Part shown: piece by piece, positions 16,143-24,510 of the stretch | Layout of the letters: each line of letters opens with the position of its first letter | How positions within the stretch are numbered: the stretch's first letter is position 1 | The notes under the pieces: generated by a model | The model's input: the letters and a program-made list of their open reading frames with translations, nothing else | Database searches by the model: none | Told to the model about the DNA's origin: nothing | Source of the DNA: Methanocaldococcus infernus ME | GTDB lineage: Archaea; AGJL01; Methanococci; Methanococcales; Methanocaldococcaceae | Direction of reading: 5' to 3' | NCBI RefSeq assembly: GCF_000092305.1 | Contig: NC_014122.1 | Coordinates: forward strand, 992,001 to 1,056,000 | Length of the DNA: 64,000 nt | Program-made: the position numbers and the translations under genes

Positions 16143-17770
16143 TTTAAAATCACTTCAAAGGCTGTTACTGGAAACTCTATTTCAAAGTTCTCTAAAACCT
16201 CTGGGTGTATCTCTCCAAAGTAGCCTATCTCTTCATTATCAACTAAGATTTTTGCACACCTTCCCTTAATAAAGGAAGGATGCTCATATTCCTCTATCTT
16301 ATAAGTTAGCTTCAACTCCCTTAGAAGAGCTTCAACATAACTCTTAATTTCATTGAAGTTTGTTTCATTGCTTACAATAGCTCCAGCTATATTTTTAGTT
16401 TCAACAATCTTATTATCTTTAATATTTATACACTCTCCAATTTCAAATATCTTTATTGGTAACTCCTTATGTTGATTTATTCTTACTGTTTCCATAATAA
16501 TTGGTAGTAAGAAGGGTCTAACAATTTTATGCTCTATAGAGGCTGGCTTTAAAACCTCTATATAGTCTTTAATATCTAACCTCATATTTTTAAATAGAAC
16601 CTCTTCATTTGAGAGCATTAAATTTATAACCTCATAGAAGCCTAAGCCAATCATTATATCTCTAATAAAGTCACATCTTTTTTCTAATGGATGGAGAGAG
16701 CCAATGGTGGCTATCTCAGGATATAAGCCTTTAAATTTATCATAGCCATAGCAAATAGCTACTTCCTCAGCTATATCTATCTCTCCAAATATATCAACCC
16801 TATAAGGAGGAACAAAGACTTTAAATTTATTCTCTATAAATTGGGCATCCATTCTTGCCTTTCTTAGGTAGTTAAGAATAGCTCCAGGAGTTAAATTAGT
16901 CCCTAAAATTTTATTTATATAGTCAGGAGAGACTTCAACAACTTCCTCCTTTAAATTTGGATATTTAATTTTTTCATTTTCATAGATCACTTCAACACTA
17001 TGGATTTTAGCATACTTTCTTTCAGCCAAGGCTGTCACTATTATATTCAATGTCTTCTCCACTGCCCATTTATCAGTTCCTGTCACATCTATCAGTAAAT
17101 TTCTTGTTTCTGTTGTAACCTTGGTTAAGTTAGAGTTTATGATTGGAGGCATGGACAAAATGTTTCCTTCACTATCTTCTAACAAAGGGAAACTATCTTT
17201 TATTAAGTGTCTATACTTAATCCCCTTCTCATGCTTCTCCAAAATTTCCTTAGGTGTCATCTCCTCATCAGAGTTTAGAGGGATAAATTTAACTTCATCT
17301 CCTTTCACATCCCTATAGTAGAAGGGAGGCTTAACCTTATCAAAGTCATGGATCCCTATAGCCACTTTTTTCCTATCCCTTCCCATGACCCAGTGGAGCT
17401 TTTCCTGGAAGTTTATTAAATTCTCTAAGACATAGTCATCAATTATAATTCCCTTAACAACAGCTAAGGCTATGTAAGGTCTTGACTTGTTTGTTGAATA
17501 TAACTTTACATCTGAATCTTCAACCTCATATTTTGGTAAGCCCTTCTCAATCCCTATAAACCCTCTAAATCCTCTTGCTAATCCCTCAGAGCTTAAATAG
17601 TCTGGCCTGTTGGGATTAACTGAAAATTGAATTATCTTTTCTCCCTCTTCCTCATAGATATTTTCAACTTCAATCCCCATCATAGGGAAAGTTTTTTCTA
17701 TAAATTCATCTTCCAAGGGCATATTAACCAATCTCTCCAAATCATACTTTTTCACATTAACAGTAGGCAT
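16139..17770 (-). CDS. pheT: phenylalanyl-tRNA synthetase beta subunit
   Basis: Archaeal/eukaryotic-type beta chain of 543 residues that pairs with PheS to charge tRNA-Phe. The N-terminal region has B1-like and B3/B4 tRNA-editing domains (VNPNRPDYLSSEGLARGF near 50-67), then a B5 domain and the catalytic-like core (PYRVDIFGEIDIAEEVAICYG near 316-337). PheS is not in the window, as is usual for methanogens, where the genes are separate. The leader holds a strong AGGAGGGAG site before ATG 17770. A DUF483-like gene is attached by ATGA. Confidence 0.93.
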   Translation of the reverse strand: MPTVNVKKYDLERLVNMPLEDEFIEKTFPMMGIEVENIYEEEGEKIIQFSVNPNRPDYLSSEGLARGFRGFIGIEKGLPKYEVEDSDVKLYSTNKSRPYIALAVVKGIIIDDYVLENLINFQEKLHWVMGRDRKKVAIGIHDFDKVKPPFYYRDVKGDEVKFIPLNSDEEMTPKEILEKHEKGIKYRHLIKDSFPLLEDSEGNILSMPPIINSNLTKVTTETRNLLIDVTGTDKWAVEKTLNIIVTALAERKYAKIHSVEVIYENEKIKYPNLKEEVVEVSPDYINKILGTNLTPGAILNYLRKARMDAQFIENKFKVFVPPYRVDIFGEIDIAEEVAICYGYDKFKGLYPEIATIGSLHPLEKRCDFIRDIMIGLGFYEVINLMLSNEEVLFKNMRLDIKDYIEVLKPASIEHKIVRPFLLPIIMETVRINQHKELPIKIFEIGECINIKDNKIVETKNIAGAIVSNETNFNEIKSYVEALLRELKLTYKIEEYEHPSFIKGRCAKILVDNEEIGYFGEIHPEVLENFEIEFPVTAFEVILK

Positions 17771-17813
17771 TTTCTCCCTCCTAAGCTTTTAGGTTCTAAA
17801 ATTCTCTTTTAAA

Positions 17814-17828
17814 GGATATAAAATTTTA
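17814..17828 (-). promoter_or_regulatory. pheT promoter
   Basis: On the minus strand AATTTTATATCC forms a clear TATA box about 50 bases upstream of the pheT start. The start of transcription would be near 17793, giving a leader of about 22 bases with an AGGAGGGAG site. The rest of the 204-bp pheT-rubrerythrin intergenic region is A+T-rich apart from a short G+C island (AACGAAATTCGCACCGATAG near 17898-17917) for which I see no role. Confidence 0.55.
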
Positions 17829-17974
17829 CTTTAAAAGATTTAAATAAACTTTGATATGATATTTGTCCTATATTTTACTATTTTCCTCAAAATTTTAACG
17901 AAATTCGCACCGATAGCATTATTAATCCCTTCATAAATCATAATAATCAGAGAAAATACAAAGAGGTGAGAGCG

Positions 17975-18394
17975 ATGGAATTAATAAATGAACACAAAAT
18001 AGGAGTTACAAAAGGAACTGAGTTAGAGAAAATTGTTCAAGCAAACTTTGAAGGAGAATGTAAAGAGGTTGGAATGTACTTAGCTATGGCAAGATTAGCT
18101 GAGAGAGAAGGATTACCAGAAGTTGCTCAGGCTTTAATAAAGATAGCTATGGAAGAAGCTGAGCATGCTGCACACTTTGCAGAGATGAATGGAGTTATCT
18201 CAGAAAACTTAAAAGAGAACTTAGAAATGATGTTAGAAGGAGAGTGCAAAGCTAACAAGGAGAAAAAAGAAGCTGCTAAGAAGGCTAAGGAGTTAGATAT
18301 TGATCCAGCTCATGACTACTTTGATGAGTCAAGTAGAGATGAGGCAAGACATGCAAGAATATTAAAAGGATTGTTAGACAGATACTTCAAGTAA
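17975..18394 (+). CDS. rubrerythrin-like diiron protein (no rubredoxin domain)
   Basis: The 139-residue four-helix ferritin-like protein carries two E-x-x-H type diiron half-sites, EEAEH (about residue 62) and DEARH (about 126), plus Glu in [10 protein letters not shown] and EGECKAN. It probably reduces hydrogen peroxide in this strict anaerobe. It lacks the C-terminal rubredoxin domain of classical rubrerythrin, so an external ferredoxin or rubredoxin must supply electrons; a ferredoxin gene lies 62 bp downstream. I place the start at ATG 17975 because GAGGTGA (17963-17969) is its ribosome site, rather than GTG 17966 inside that site. Confidence 0.9.
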   Translation: MELINEHKIGVTKGTELEKIVQANFEGECKEVGMYLAMARLAEREGLPEVAQALIKIAMEEAEHAAHFAEMNGVISENLKENLEMMLEGECKANKEKKEAAKKAKELDIDPAHDYFDESSRDEARHARILKGLLDRYFK

Positions 18395-18402
18395 ATTCTT
18401 AA

Positions 18403-18416
18403 CCTCTTTTTTCTTT
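18403..18416 (+). terminator. T-rich terminator after the rubrerythrin-like gene
   Basis: Shortly after the stop codon the plus strand reads CCTCTTTTTTCTTT. Such oligo-T runs are typical archaeal intrinsic terminators. A separate TATA-like element follows upstream of the ferredoxin gene, so the two genes are probably separate units. Confidence 0.4.
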
Positions 18417-18438
18417 ATAATTATTAAATCTATAAAAC

Positions 18439-18450
18439 TAAATATTTAGT
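18439..18450. promoter_or_regulatory. 12-bp palindrome CTAAATATTTAG at the ferredoxin start
   Basis: Perfect palindrome lying between a TATA-like CTATAAAAC (18431-18439) and the AGTGA ribosome site of the ferredoxin gene. The position, overlapping the expected transcription start, suits a repressor site. A+T-rich palindromes arise by chance in this genome, so confidence is limited. Confidence 0.35.
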
Positions 18451-18456
18451 GAAATT

Positions 18457-18654
18457 ATGGCTGTTGAGATTATTGTTAATAAAAACAAGTGTGTGGGCTG
18501 TGGCATCTGCTTAGAGGCTTGTCCAAAAGGTCCAAAAATTTGGAAAAAGGATAAGGATGGGAAATATATAGCTTATAATACAGAAGACTGCCACAACTGT
18601 AAAATCTGTGCTGGAAGATGCCCAAAAAATGCTATTTTAGTTAGAAGACTTTAA
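18457..18654 (+). CDS. 2[4Fe-4S] ferredoxin
   Basis: Small electron carrier of 65 residues with two cluster motifs: CVGCGICLEACP (C12-C23) and CHNCKICAGRCP (about C46-C57). Methanogens use several such ferredoxins to link hydrogenases, formylmethanofuran dehydrogenase and CO dehydrogenase. Being next to the rubrerythrin-like gene, it could be its donor. A 14-base convergent overlap with the methyltransferase gene lies at its 3' end. Confidence 0.92.
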   Translation: MAVEIIVNKNKCVGCGICLEACPKGPKIWKKDKDGKYIAYNTEDCHNCKICAGRCPKNAILVRRL

Positions 18655-19399
18655 CTTTTATGCTGTCAAGATCTCCTCCTCTTTTATAGCTTAGCTTAAC
18701 TTTAACATCACTACCATCAACATTTAGAGGAATAACAAGAGGAGGGTTTAACATCCTTAAAGGGCCAGAGACAAATTCTTCACTTAAAATAGTGTAAGTC
18801 CTTAACTTTAGCCCTAAGTTTTCTCCATACTCTCCTGAAAGCTTAAATTTATAGCTAACCTTTAGAGGATTCACTTTATAAAAATTAACTTCCTCATAAA
18901 TAATCTCATTGGAAAGCTCTTTTTCTTTATCTTCTTCATCATAGTGTATATAACTTAAAGAGCTATTAACCAACTGAACAGTTGAAATAGCCTTTTCAGG
19001 AATAATTTTTCCATCTTCTTTTAAAACTTTCTTCTTATTTATTGTATTTAGAACTCTAACCTGAGGCTCAGTTATTAAAGCTGTGTCTAAAAGTTCGGCT
19101 ATTATTAAGTCAGCCTTCTCTTTATAGTCAAAGAATTCAGCATCAGCCTCATACAAGAGAATATTTTTAAAGCCATTTCTCTCAATGTTCTCCTTTGCAT
19201 ACTCATAGGTGAAGCTGTCTAACTCAAGGGCATAAACCTTCTCAGCCTTCTTAGCAGCTATCATGGCTAAGATTCCTGAGCCTGTGCCAAGGTCATAAAC
19301 TATTCCCTTAGCATACTTCTCTATGGCTAATTTAAATATAGCTAACCTCTCATAGTCAGTTAATAAAGAGGAATGCCACTGAGGAACCTTTAGAAGCAT
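18641..19399 (-). CDS. class I SAM-dependent methyltransferase, PRMT-like
   Basis: Soluble 252-residue protein with motif I VYDLGTGSGILAMIAA (about residues 37-52), an acidic ribose-binding residue in YALELDS and a block ADLIIAELLDTALITEP that resembles the double-Glu loop of protein arginine methyltransferases. The C-terminal half is beta-rich, as in the PRMT barrel. The substrate is unknown. I place the start at ATG 19399 with GTGAT upstream; GTG 19408 is the alternative. It is divergent from the next gene with hardly any intergenic DNA. Confidence 0.82.
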   Translation of the reverse strand: MLLKVPQWHSSLLTDYERLAIFKLAIEKYAKGIVYDLGTGSGILAMIAAKKAEKVYALELDSFTYEYAKENIERNGFKNILLYEADAEFFDYKEKADLIIAELLDTALITEPQVRVLNTINKKKVLKEDGKIIPEKAISTVQLVNSSLSYIHYDEEDKEKELSNEIIYEEVNFYKVNPLKVSYKFKLSGEYGENLGLKLRTYTILSEEFVSGPLRMLNPPLVIPLNVDGSDVKVKLSYKRGGDLDSIKVKVF

Positions 19400-19403
19400 A
19401 GCT

Positions 19404-19416
19404 ATCACAAGGTGAT
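19404..19416. promoter_or_regulatory. palindromic ribosome-site element shared by two divergent genes
   Basis: ATCAC-AAG-GTGAT is an inverted repeat in which each arm gives a GTGAT ribosome site, one for each divergent gene. The two start codons are only about 15-21 bases apart, so promoters of both genes must lie inside the neighbouring coding sequence, and the two transcripts overlap in antisense at their 5' ends. Confidence 0.6.
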
Positions 19417-19420
19417 GATT

Positions 19421-20311
19421 TTGCTTAGACTAAGATATAGAAAGGTTCCAAATGTTGAGTTAGAGGGAGAGGAAGAAGTGGCTAAGGAGATGATAAATGA
19501 TCTTCTAAATAATGACTATAAAATTTACTTCCTCCCTTCTGGAAATTCAGCTATATTCTTAATTGTAAGCTTATTTAATAACTTCACAGTCCCAGATGTT
19601 GGAGGTTGGAAAAAATTTGTAGATTTTTGTAAAATCTTAAATAAAAATTTTGAATTCTTAAAAACTGAGCATGGGTTGGTTAGAGAGGTTAAAGGAAAGT
19701 ATTTATATTTAACAACTCTTTCAGGCTATTTAGCTAAGCAAGATATGAAAAGGATAAAGAAGGAATGTGAAGAGAAGAATATTTTTTTAATTGAAGACCT
19801 TTCTGGAGCTATTGGTGGGGACTGTGGCTATGGAGATATTATAGTTGGCTCAACAGGAGAGCCAAAGATTTTAAACTGTGGCTATGGTGGCTTTATTGGA
19901 ATCTCTGAAGAGTTGAGTATAAAGGTTGATGACATAGTTAAAAGTTTCAAAACTAAAAACTATTTTGGCTTGCTAATAGAGGAGCTTATGAATGCTAAGA
20001 GATGTTATAGAGCTTATGTTAAAGCTAACTATAAGATGAAAAAGAATATTGAAAGCTCTTTCTTTAAAGATAGAGAAGGGATAAGTTTATTTATAAAGCA
20101 TGATAAGCCTAAGGAGTTAGCTAAAAAAATAAATAGTGCTATAAAGCTAACTAAAAGAAAATCTTTAACAACCATCTGCCCAAATTACAATAGGATAGAT
20201 GTTAAAGGAGTTGTCTTTGAGACCAAAAAGATAGACTATAGAGAGCTAAACAATAAAGTTGTTAAAGAGATAACTAAAGAGATAACAAATATTATTAAAT
20301 CATTGCTTTAA
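19421..20311 (+). CDS. short DegT/DnrJ-like PLP-fold protein
   Basis: The 296-residue protein has the order of motifs of the DegT/DnrJ/EryC1 aminotransferase family: LPSGNSAIFLI (about 40), ILIEDLSGAIGG (about 125) and a Lys region GSTGEPKILNCGYGGFIG (about 145-163). Lys in GEPK would carry pyridoxal phosphate. Members are normally 370-400 residues, so the C-terminal part is reduced and the substrate cannot be named. Start candidates are GTG 19412, ATG 19415 and TTG 19421; the TTG has the best spacing from AGGTGAT. Its stop overlaps the convergent roadblock gene by 17 bases. Confidence 0.75.
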   Translation: MLRLRYRKVPNVELEGEEEVAKEMINDLLNNDYKIYFLPSGNSAIFLIVSLFNNFTVPDVGGWKKFVDFCKILNKNFEFLKTEHGLVREVKGKYLYLTTLSGYLAKQDMKRIKKECEEKNIFLIEDLSGAIGGDCGYGDIIVGSTGEPKILNCGYGGFIGISEELSIKVDDIVKSFKTKNYFGLLIEELMNAKRCYRAYVKANYKMKKNIESSFFKDREGISLFIKHDKPKELAKKINSAIKLTKRKSLTTICPNYNRIDVKGVVFETKKIDYRELNNKVVKEITKEITNIIKSLL

Positions 20312-20639
20312 TCTTATCAATAGCTTTCTTCATAATCAACCTAATTAAACCTAAGTTAATCTTATCCTCTGTTAAAACCACTAATATATAATCTCCTATA
20401 TCTATCATTAAAGCCTTACCAAACTCTCCTTCTATCATGGCCTGCTTTATCTTTCCTAATTTTATCTCTTCACAAGCCTTCTCAGCAGCTCCATAGGCAG
20501 CAGAGAGCATAGCTCCAACAAGTTCAGCATCAACATCACTCGGAAGTTGGGAAGCAATTAATAAACCATCTTTACCAACTATCATACTCCCTTTAACTCC
20601 TTCTGTTTTATTAATTTCCACCAATATTTTCTCTAACAT
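20295..20639 (-). CDS. Roadblock/LC7-domain protein
   Basis: A single-domain 114-residue protein of the roadblock/LC7 superfamily, with the pattern GVKGSMIVGKDGLLIASQLP at the N-terminus, a central helix rich in Ala (AMLSAAYGAAEKA) and strand KALMIDIGDYILVVL. Prokaryotic members act as small regulators, often of Ras-like GTPases (MglB type). No GTPase gene is adjacent. It has its own promoter, divergent from trpB. The specific partner is unknown. Confidence 0.88.
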   Translation of the reverse strand: MLEKILVEINKTEGVKGSMIVGKDGLLIASQLPSDVDAELVGAMLSAAYGAAEKACEEIKLGKIKQAMIEGEFGKALMIDIGDYILVVLTEDKINLGLIRLIMKKAIDKIKAMI

Positions 20640-20665
20640 TCAGATGTCCCCCATTCTCTGTTACT

Positions 20666-20677
20666 TTACATATGTAA
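20666..20677. promoter_or_regulatory. 12-bp palindrome TTACATATGTAA near the roadblock gene start site
   Basis: Perfect palindrome located 27-38 bases upstream of the roadblock ATG and just outside the shared TATA element, so near the expected start of roadblock transcription. It contains the same TACATA word found upstream of the archaellum promoter. It may be an operator; chance occurrence in A+T-rich DNA is possible. Confidence 0.4.
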
Positions 20678-20684
20678 TATCCAA

Positions 20685-20698
20685 ACTTATATAATAAT
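20685..20698. promoter_or_regulatory. bidirectional TATA element between roadblock gene and trpB
   Basis: ACTTATATAATAAT reads as a TATA box on both strands. For trpB the start would be near 20715, leaving about 30 leader bases with GGAGGT nine bases before ATG. For the roadblock gene the start would be near 20662. One element may therefore serve both genes. I see no leader peptide or attenuator for trpB. Confidence 0.5.
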
Positions 20699-20744
20699 GT
20701 TATTGTTTTTAACTTTAATAAAAGCAATTGGAGGTTAATAAGCC

Positions 20745-21941
20745 ATGTATAAAGACAGATATCCAGATGAAAATGGGAAATTTGGGATATATGGAGGAAA
20801 GTTTGTTCCTGAAACTTTAATGCCAGCTATAGAAGAGCTTGAAAAAGCCTTTAATAAATTTTGGATAAAGAATGAGGGTAACTTTAGAGAAGAATTTTAC
20901 AGCTTACTTAAGGAATATGTAGGAAGGCCTACTCCTCTATATTATGCTGAAAACCTCTCTAAGGAGCTTGGATGTAAAGTTTATTTAAAGAGGGAAGATT
21001 TAGCCCACTTAGGAGCACATAAAATAAACAATGCCTTGGGACAGGCTTTATTAGCTAAGAAGATGGGTAAAAAGAGAGTTATAGCTGAAACTGGAGCTGG
21101 ACAGCATGGAGTAGCTACAGCTGCAGCCTGTGCAAAACTTGGGCTGAAGTGTGAGATTTACATGGGAGCTAAGGATGTGGAGAGGCAAAAATTGAATGTT
21201 TTTAGAATGGAACTGATGGGAGCTAAGGTTATTCCTGTTTATGGTGGCTCTCAAACTTTAAAAGATGCTGTAAATGAAGCTTTAAGGGATTGGACTACAA
21301 ATGTTAGGACAACCTACTATCTATTAGGCTCAGCTCTTGGGCCACATCCTTATCCTATGATGGTTAGGGAATTTCAGAGAGTTATAGGAAAGGAGCTGAA
21401 GGAACAGATATTAAAGAGAGAGGGAAGGCTTCCTAATGCAATAGTTGCCTGTGTTGGTGGAGGTAGTAATGCCATAGGCTGTTTTTATGAATTCTTAGAT
21501 GATGATGTTGAACTCTATGCTGTTGAAGCTGGAGGAGAGGGAATAAATAAGAGACATGGAGCCTCTCTCTGTGCTGGAGAGGTTGGAGTTTTACATGGCT
21601 CTAAGATTTATGTGATAGAAGATGAGTATGGACAAATAAAAGAGAGCTATAGTATCTCTGCAGGTTTAGACTACCCTGGAGTTGGGCCAGAACTTTCTTT
21701 CTTAAAGGATGAAGGTAGAATAAAGCCTGTCTATGTTACTGATGAAGAGGCATTAGAAGCTTTCCAATTGTTATGCAGATTAGAGGGAATACTTCCAGCT
21801 TTAGAAAGTTCTCATGCCATTGCCTATGCTGTAAAGTTGGCTGAGAGCTTAGATAAAGATGATATCTTAGTTATCAACCTTTCAGGTAGAGGAGATAAGG
21901 ATGTCCAAACAGTGGCTAAGGCATTGGGAAGGGAACTATGA
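20745..21941 (+). CDS. trpB: tryptophan synthase beta chain
   Basis: Condenses indole with serine to give tryptophan using pyridoxal phosphate. The 398 residues begin with [17 protein letters not shown] and show the PLP lysine K93 in [13 protein letters not shown], the phosphate-binding GGGSNA (about 236) and the ETGAGQHG loop (about 113-120), as in the TrpB1 type that works with TrpA. trpA and the other trp genes are not in this window; trpB is instead followed by priS with an ATGA-type overlap, so it is separated from its pathway. Confidence 0.95.
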   Translation: MYKDRYPDENGKFGIYGGKFVPETLMPAIEELEKAFNKFWIKNEGNFREEFYSLLKEYVGRPTPLYYAENLSKELGCKVYLKREDLAHLGAHKINNALGQALLAKKMGKKRVIAETGAGQHGVATAAACAKLGLKCEIYMGAKDVERQKLNVFRMELMGAKVIPVYGGSQTLKDAVNEALRDWTTNVRTTYYLLGSALGPHPYPMMVREFQRVIGKELKEQILKREGRLPNAIVACVGGGSNAIGCFYEFLDDDVELYAVEAGGEGINKRHGASLCAGEVGVLHGSKIYVIEDEYGQIKESYSISAGLDYPGVGPELSFLKDEGRIKPVYVTDEEALEAFQLLCRLEGILPALESSHAIAYAVKLAESLDKDDILVINLSGRGDKDVQTVAKALGREL

Positions 21942-22963
21942 TGAGAATCATAAAAGAGCTTTATAAAAAATACTATCAATACTCAATAAAAAATAACCTT
22001 TTAGAGGTTCCAGAGAGGTTAAGGGATAGGGAATTTGCCTATGGCTATGAGAATAAAGTAGATAATAGGAATCTATCCTTCTCTTCTGAAAAGGAGTATA
22101 AGTCTTGGGTTTTAAGATATACTCCTTACCATCTCTATAAATCTTTGGCATATATGAAGTATCCTAAAAACTCTGGAGCTAAGAATAAGGGAATCTATGG
22201 GAGAGAGTTAGCTTTTGACATAGATGCCCATAAAACAGAGAAGTGCGAGCATAGAGATGATTGGATCTGTAAGTATTGCTTAGACTCAGCTAAAAGGCAA
22301 GCTATTTACTTAATTGAAGAGTTTTTATTTGAAGACTTTGGTTTGAGTGAAGAAGACATAAAGATAGCTTTTAGTGGGAATAGGGGTTATCACATCTATA
22401 TAAAGCCAAAAGATATAGAGGTTAAAAAGAAGATAGAGAAGTATAGTAAGAATGAGAGAAGGGTTATTCTAAACTACATCCTTGGGAGAAATTTAAATTT
22501 ATCTAACCTAAACTCTGCCTGGAGGAGAAGGTTAATAAATATTTTAAGGAAGTATAAAATTAGTGTAAAAGAGCTGAAGAATGAGAGGAATTGGAAGAAA
22601 GTTTTAGAGAGGAGGGAGGATAAAGAGAGAGTATATAATATTATAAAAAAAGCTCTCAACATTGAGATAGATGAGAAGGTTATGGAAGATGATATAAGGT
22701 TATTAAGGGTTATAAACTCTCTTCATGGTTACACAGGGTTAATAGTAAAAGAGCTAACCTACAAAGAGTTAAAAAAATTTAATCCTCTTAAAGATGCTGT
22801 GTTTGAAGAGTTTGAGAATGAAAAATTTAAGGTTAGTATTAATGAAGAGATTGACAAGATAAAAATAGCTGGGAAGAGTTATTCTTCAAAGAGCAAAAGT
22901 GTCTCAGGAACAGCCCTTCTATACTTATTTGGACATAAAATAGACTTCAATATTCTTAACTAA
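21938..22963 (+). CDS. priS: DNA primase small (catalytic) subunit
   Basis: Archaeal/eukaryotic-type primase that makes primers with PriL at replication forks. The 341 residues show catalytic Asp residues in ELAFDIDAH (D94, D96), a zinc motif formed by [12 protein letters not shown] (about 104-115), the nucleotide-binding [10 protein letters not shown] (about 146-155) and a third acidic site in [13 protein letters not shown]. The length is typical. It overlaps the trpB stop (ATGATG; the second ATG at 21941 is equally possible). Its 3' end overlaps the convergent DUF166-like gene by 39 bp. Confidence 0.93.
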   Translation: MMRIIKELYKKYYQYSIKNNLLEVPERLRDREFAYGYENKVDNRNLSFSSEKEYKSWVLRYTPYHLYKSLAYMKYPKNSGAKNKGIYGRELAFDIDAHKTEKCEHRDDWICKYCLDSAKRQAIYLIEEFLFEDFGLSEEDIKIAFSGNRGYHIYIKPKDIEVKKKIEKYSKNERRVILNYILGRNLNLSNLNSAWRRRLINILRKYKISVKELKNERNWKKVLERREDKERVYNIIKKALNIEIDEKVMEDDIRLLRVINSLHGYTGLIVKELTYKELKKFNPLKDAVFEEFENEKFKVSINEEIDKIKIAGKSYSSKSKSVSGTALLYLFGHKIDFNILN

Positions 22964-23533
22964 GTTTTCTCCAACCTTAACCTTCTTACAAGTCTTTTCT
23001 TTAAAAAGTCTTAACTTTCCAGCTTTACAGAAGTGCTGAATCCTTAAACCCATATCTTTTAAAGTTTTGTCATTAAATTCTTTTCCTTTAAACTCTTCCA
23101 GAACTTTCTCAACTGAGCCACAAGGGGTTTCTTTTAAAATTTCATATTTATAAATTTTGTTATTCTTTATGTAAAGCTTAACCTTTGGAGTTCCAAAGTA
23201 TTTATTAAAGGGCTCTATTGGCAGATCTGAGCATAATAACTCTGGAGCATAAACATTTTTAAATTTTTTAGCCAATCCCTTACCAAAGCTTATGCCTAAG
23301 ATTATTGGCTCTTCCCCTTTCTCTCTAATCTTTTTTATCACTTCTAAGGTAGCATCTGGGTCTCTTATGTAAAGGATATATAAGTCATGATTAAGAGGCT
23401 TATCAAAGCTAACCTTTAGATCATCAAGCTCTCCTGAGTAGGAAACCCTTATTAAGTCTGTTGGAAACCTCTTACTTATGGTTTTATATGCATTCTCTCC
23501 ATAGACTCCATCAGTTATTATAGCTACTTTCAA
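22925..23533 (-). CDS. DUF166-like protein
   Basis: A 202-residue protein with an N-terminal Rossmann-like beginning (MKVAIITDGVYGENA) and two cysteine-containing blocks, ELLCSDLPIEPFNKYFG and LRIQHFCKAGKLRLFKEKTC. This resembles the archaeal DUF166 family, which has been loosely linked to thymidylate metabolism; the function is not established. It is followed upstream by the LysR gene in the same direction, 13 bases away, so the two may be one unit. Confidence 0.65.
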   Translation of the reverse strand: MKVAIITDGVYGENAYKTISKRFPTDLIRVSYSGELDDLKVSFDKPLNHDLYILYIRDPDATLEVIKKIREKGEEPIILGISFGKGLAKKFKNVYAPELLCSDLPIEPFNKYFGTPKVKLYIKNNKIYKYEILKETPCGSVEKVLEEFKGKEFNDKTLKDMGLRIQHFCKAGKLRLFKEKTCKKVKVGENLVKNIEVYFMSK

Positions 23534-23546
23534 GCTCTCACAAAAT

Positions 23547-24437
23547 TTAAATTTTTTTCAGGAATTCCCAGAAGGTTTTAACAGCACTTGGATTTTTTGG
23601 CCTTCTACTCTTTATTAAGTATAAGTATCTTGTTATATCTAAATCTTCTATAGGAACAATTCTAACTAAACCAGCACTCTCAGCCTTCTTAGCAGGGATC
23701 TCTGAAATGATACTTATCCCATAACCTTCAGAGACAGCTGTAATAACTGATGAAGTGCTTCCTAATCTCATGGTGACATTTAAATCCATCATTGAATACC
23801 CTTTCTTGTTTAGAGCCTCTTCAATAGTTTTCTTAGTTCCTGAGCCTTCCTCTCTATCTATATAGTCTTCATTTAATATTTCTTCAAATTTAACACTCTT
23901 CCTTTTTGCAAATGGGTGGTTTGGAGGAACTATAAGGACTAACCTATCCTTCCCAATAATTATGTAATCATAATCTTTACTTTTCAAGTATCCAACTGAT
24001 ATAACATCAGCTAACCCTTCTTCAAGAGCTTTATAGCATCTTTCAGTGTCAAGAATGTTTACATCAAAATCTACACTTGGATACTTCTCTTTAAACTCCT
24101 TTATAATTGAGGGTAAGATATATTCTCCTGGAATGGTTGAAGCATAAAGCCTTATAGTACCTTCTGGCACTTCACTTAGAGACTTCATTAAAATTTTAGC
24201 CTCTTCAACCATATCCAATATAGCTTTAGCCTTCTCATAAAGTATCTTCCCCTCTGGAGTTAGCTCTACTCCTTCAGGAGTTCTAACAAAGAGTTGGGCA
24301 TCAAAATACTTCTCTAAGGTAGCTATGTGATTACTTACAGTTCCCTGTGTTATTCCTAAGATCTTAGCTGCCTTTGAAAAGCTCTTTGTTTCACTTGCCA
24401 CTAAGAAGGTTTTAAAATATTTTAACTTAGGATCCAA
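23547..24437 (-). CDS. LysR-family transcriptional regulator
   Basis: The 296 residues have an N-terminal winged helix-turn-helix (about residues 5-62, core SFSKAAKILGITQGTVSNHI) and a two-lobed periplasmic-binding-like effector domain (about 90-290). LysR proteins are scarce in methanogens. The start is TTG 24437 with GAGGTG six bases upstream. It is divergent from the fwd operon, and the intergenic region carries a perfect inverted repeat, so it is a reasonable candidate regulator of itself and of the fwd genes. The ligand is unknown. Confidence 0.9.
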   Translation of the reverse strand: MDPKLKYFKTFLVASETKSFSKAAKILGITQGTVSNHIATLEKYFDAQLFVRTPEGVELTPEGKILYEKAKAILDMVEEAKILMKSLSEVPEGTIRLYASTIPGEYILPSIIKEFKEKYPSVDFDVNILDTERCYKALEEGLADVISVGYLKSKDYDYIIIGKDRLVLIVPPNHPFAKRKSVKFEEILNEDYIDREEGSGTKKTIEEALNKKGYSMMDLNVTMRLGSTSSVITAVSEGYGISIISEIPAKKAESAGLVRIVPIEDLDITRYLYLIKSRRPKNPSAVKTFWEFLKKI

Positions 24438-24454
24438 ATTAACACCTCTTAACT

Positions 24455-24476
24455 TTATTTAATAGTAATTAAATAA
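24455..24476. promoter_or_regulatory. inverted repeat between the LysR gene and the fwd operon
   Basis: TTATTTAAT-AGTA-ATTAAATAA is a perfect 9-bp inverted repeat with a 4-bp centre. It includes T-N11-A spacing, the classic LysR box, and lies between the two divergent start codons. TATA-like sequences overlap it. It is a plausible LysR operator, though A+T-rich symmetry can arise by chance. Confidence 0.5.
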
Positions 24477-24510
24477 CTTAGTACTATATATTAAATTTTT
24501 TGGTGAGACC

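Noticed and set aside
17898-17917. Small G+C island between pheT and the rubrerythrin-like gene, possibly a small RNA
   Set aside because: Too short, no C/D or H/ACA boxes and no clear promoter or structure; kept only as a remark.
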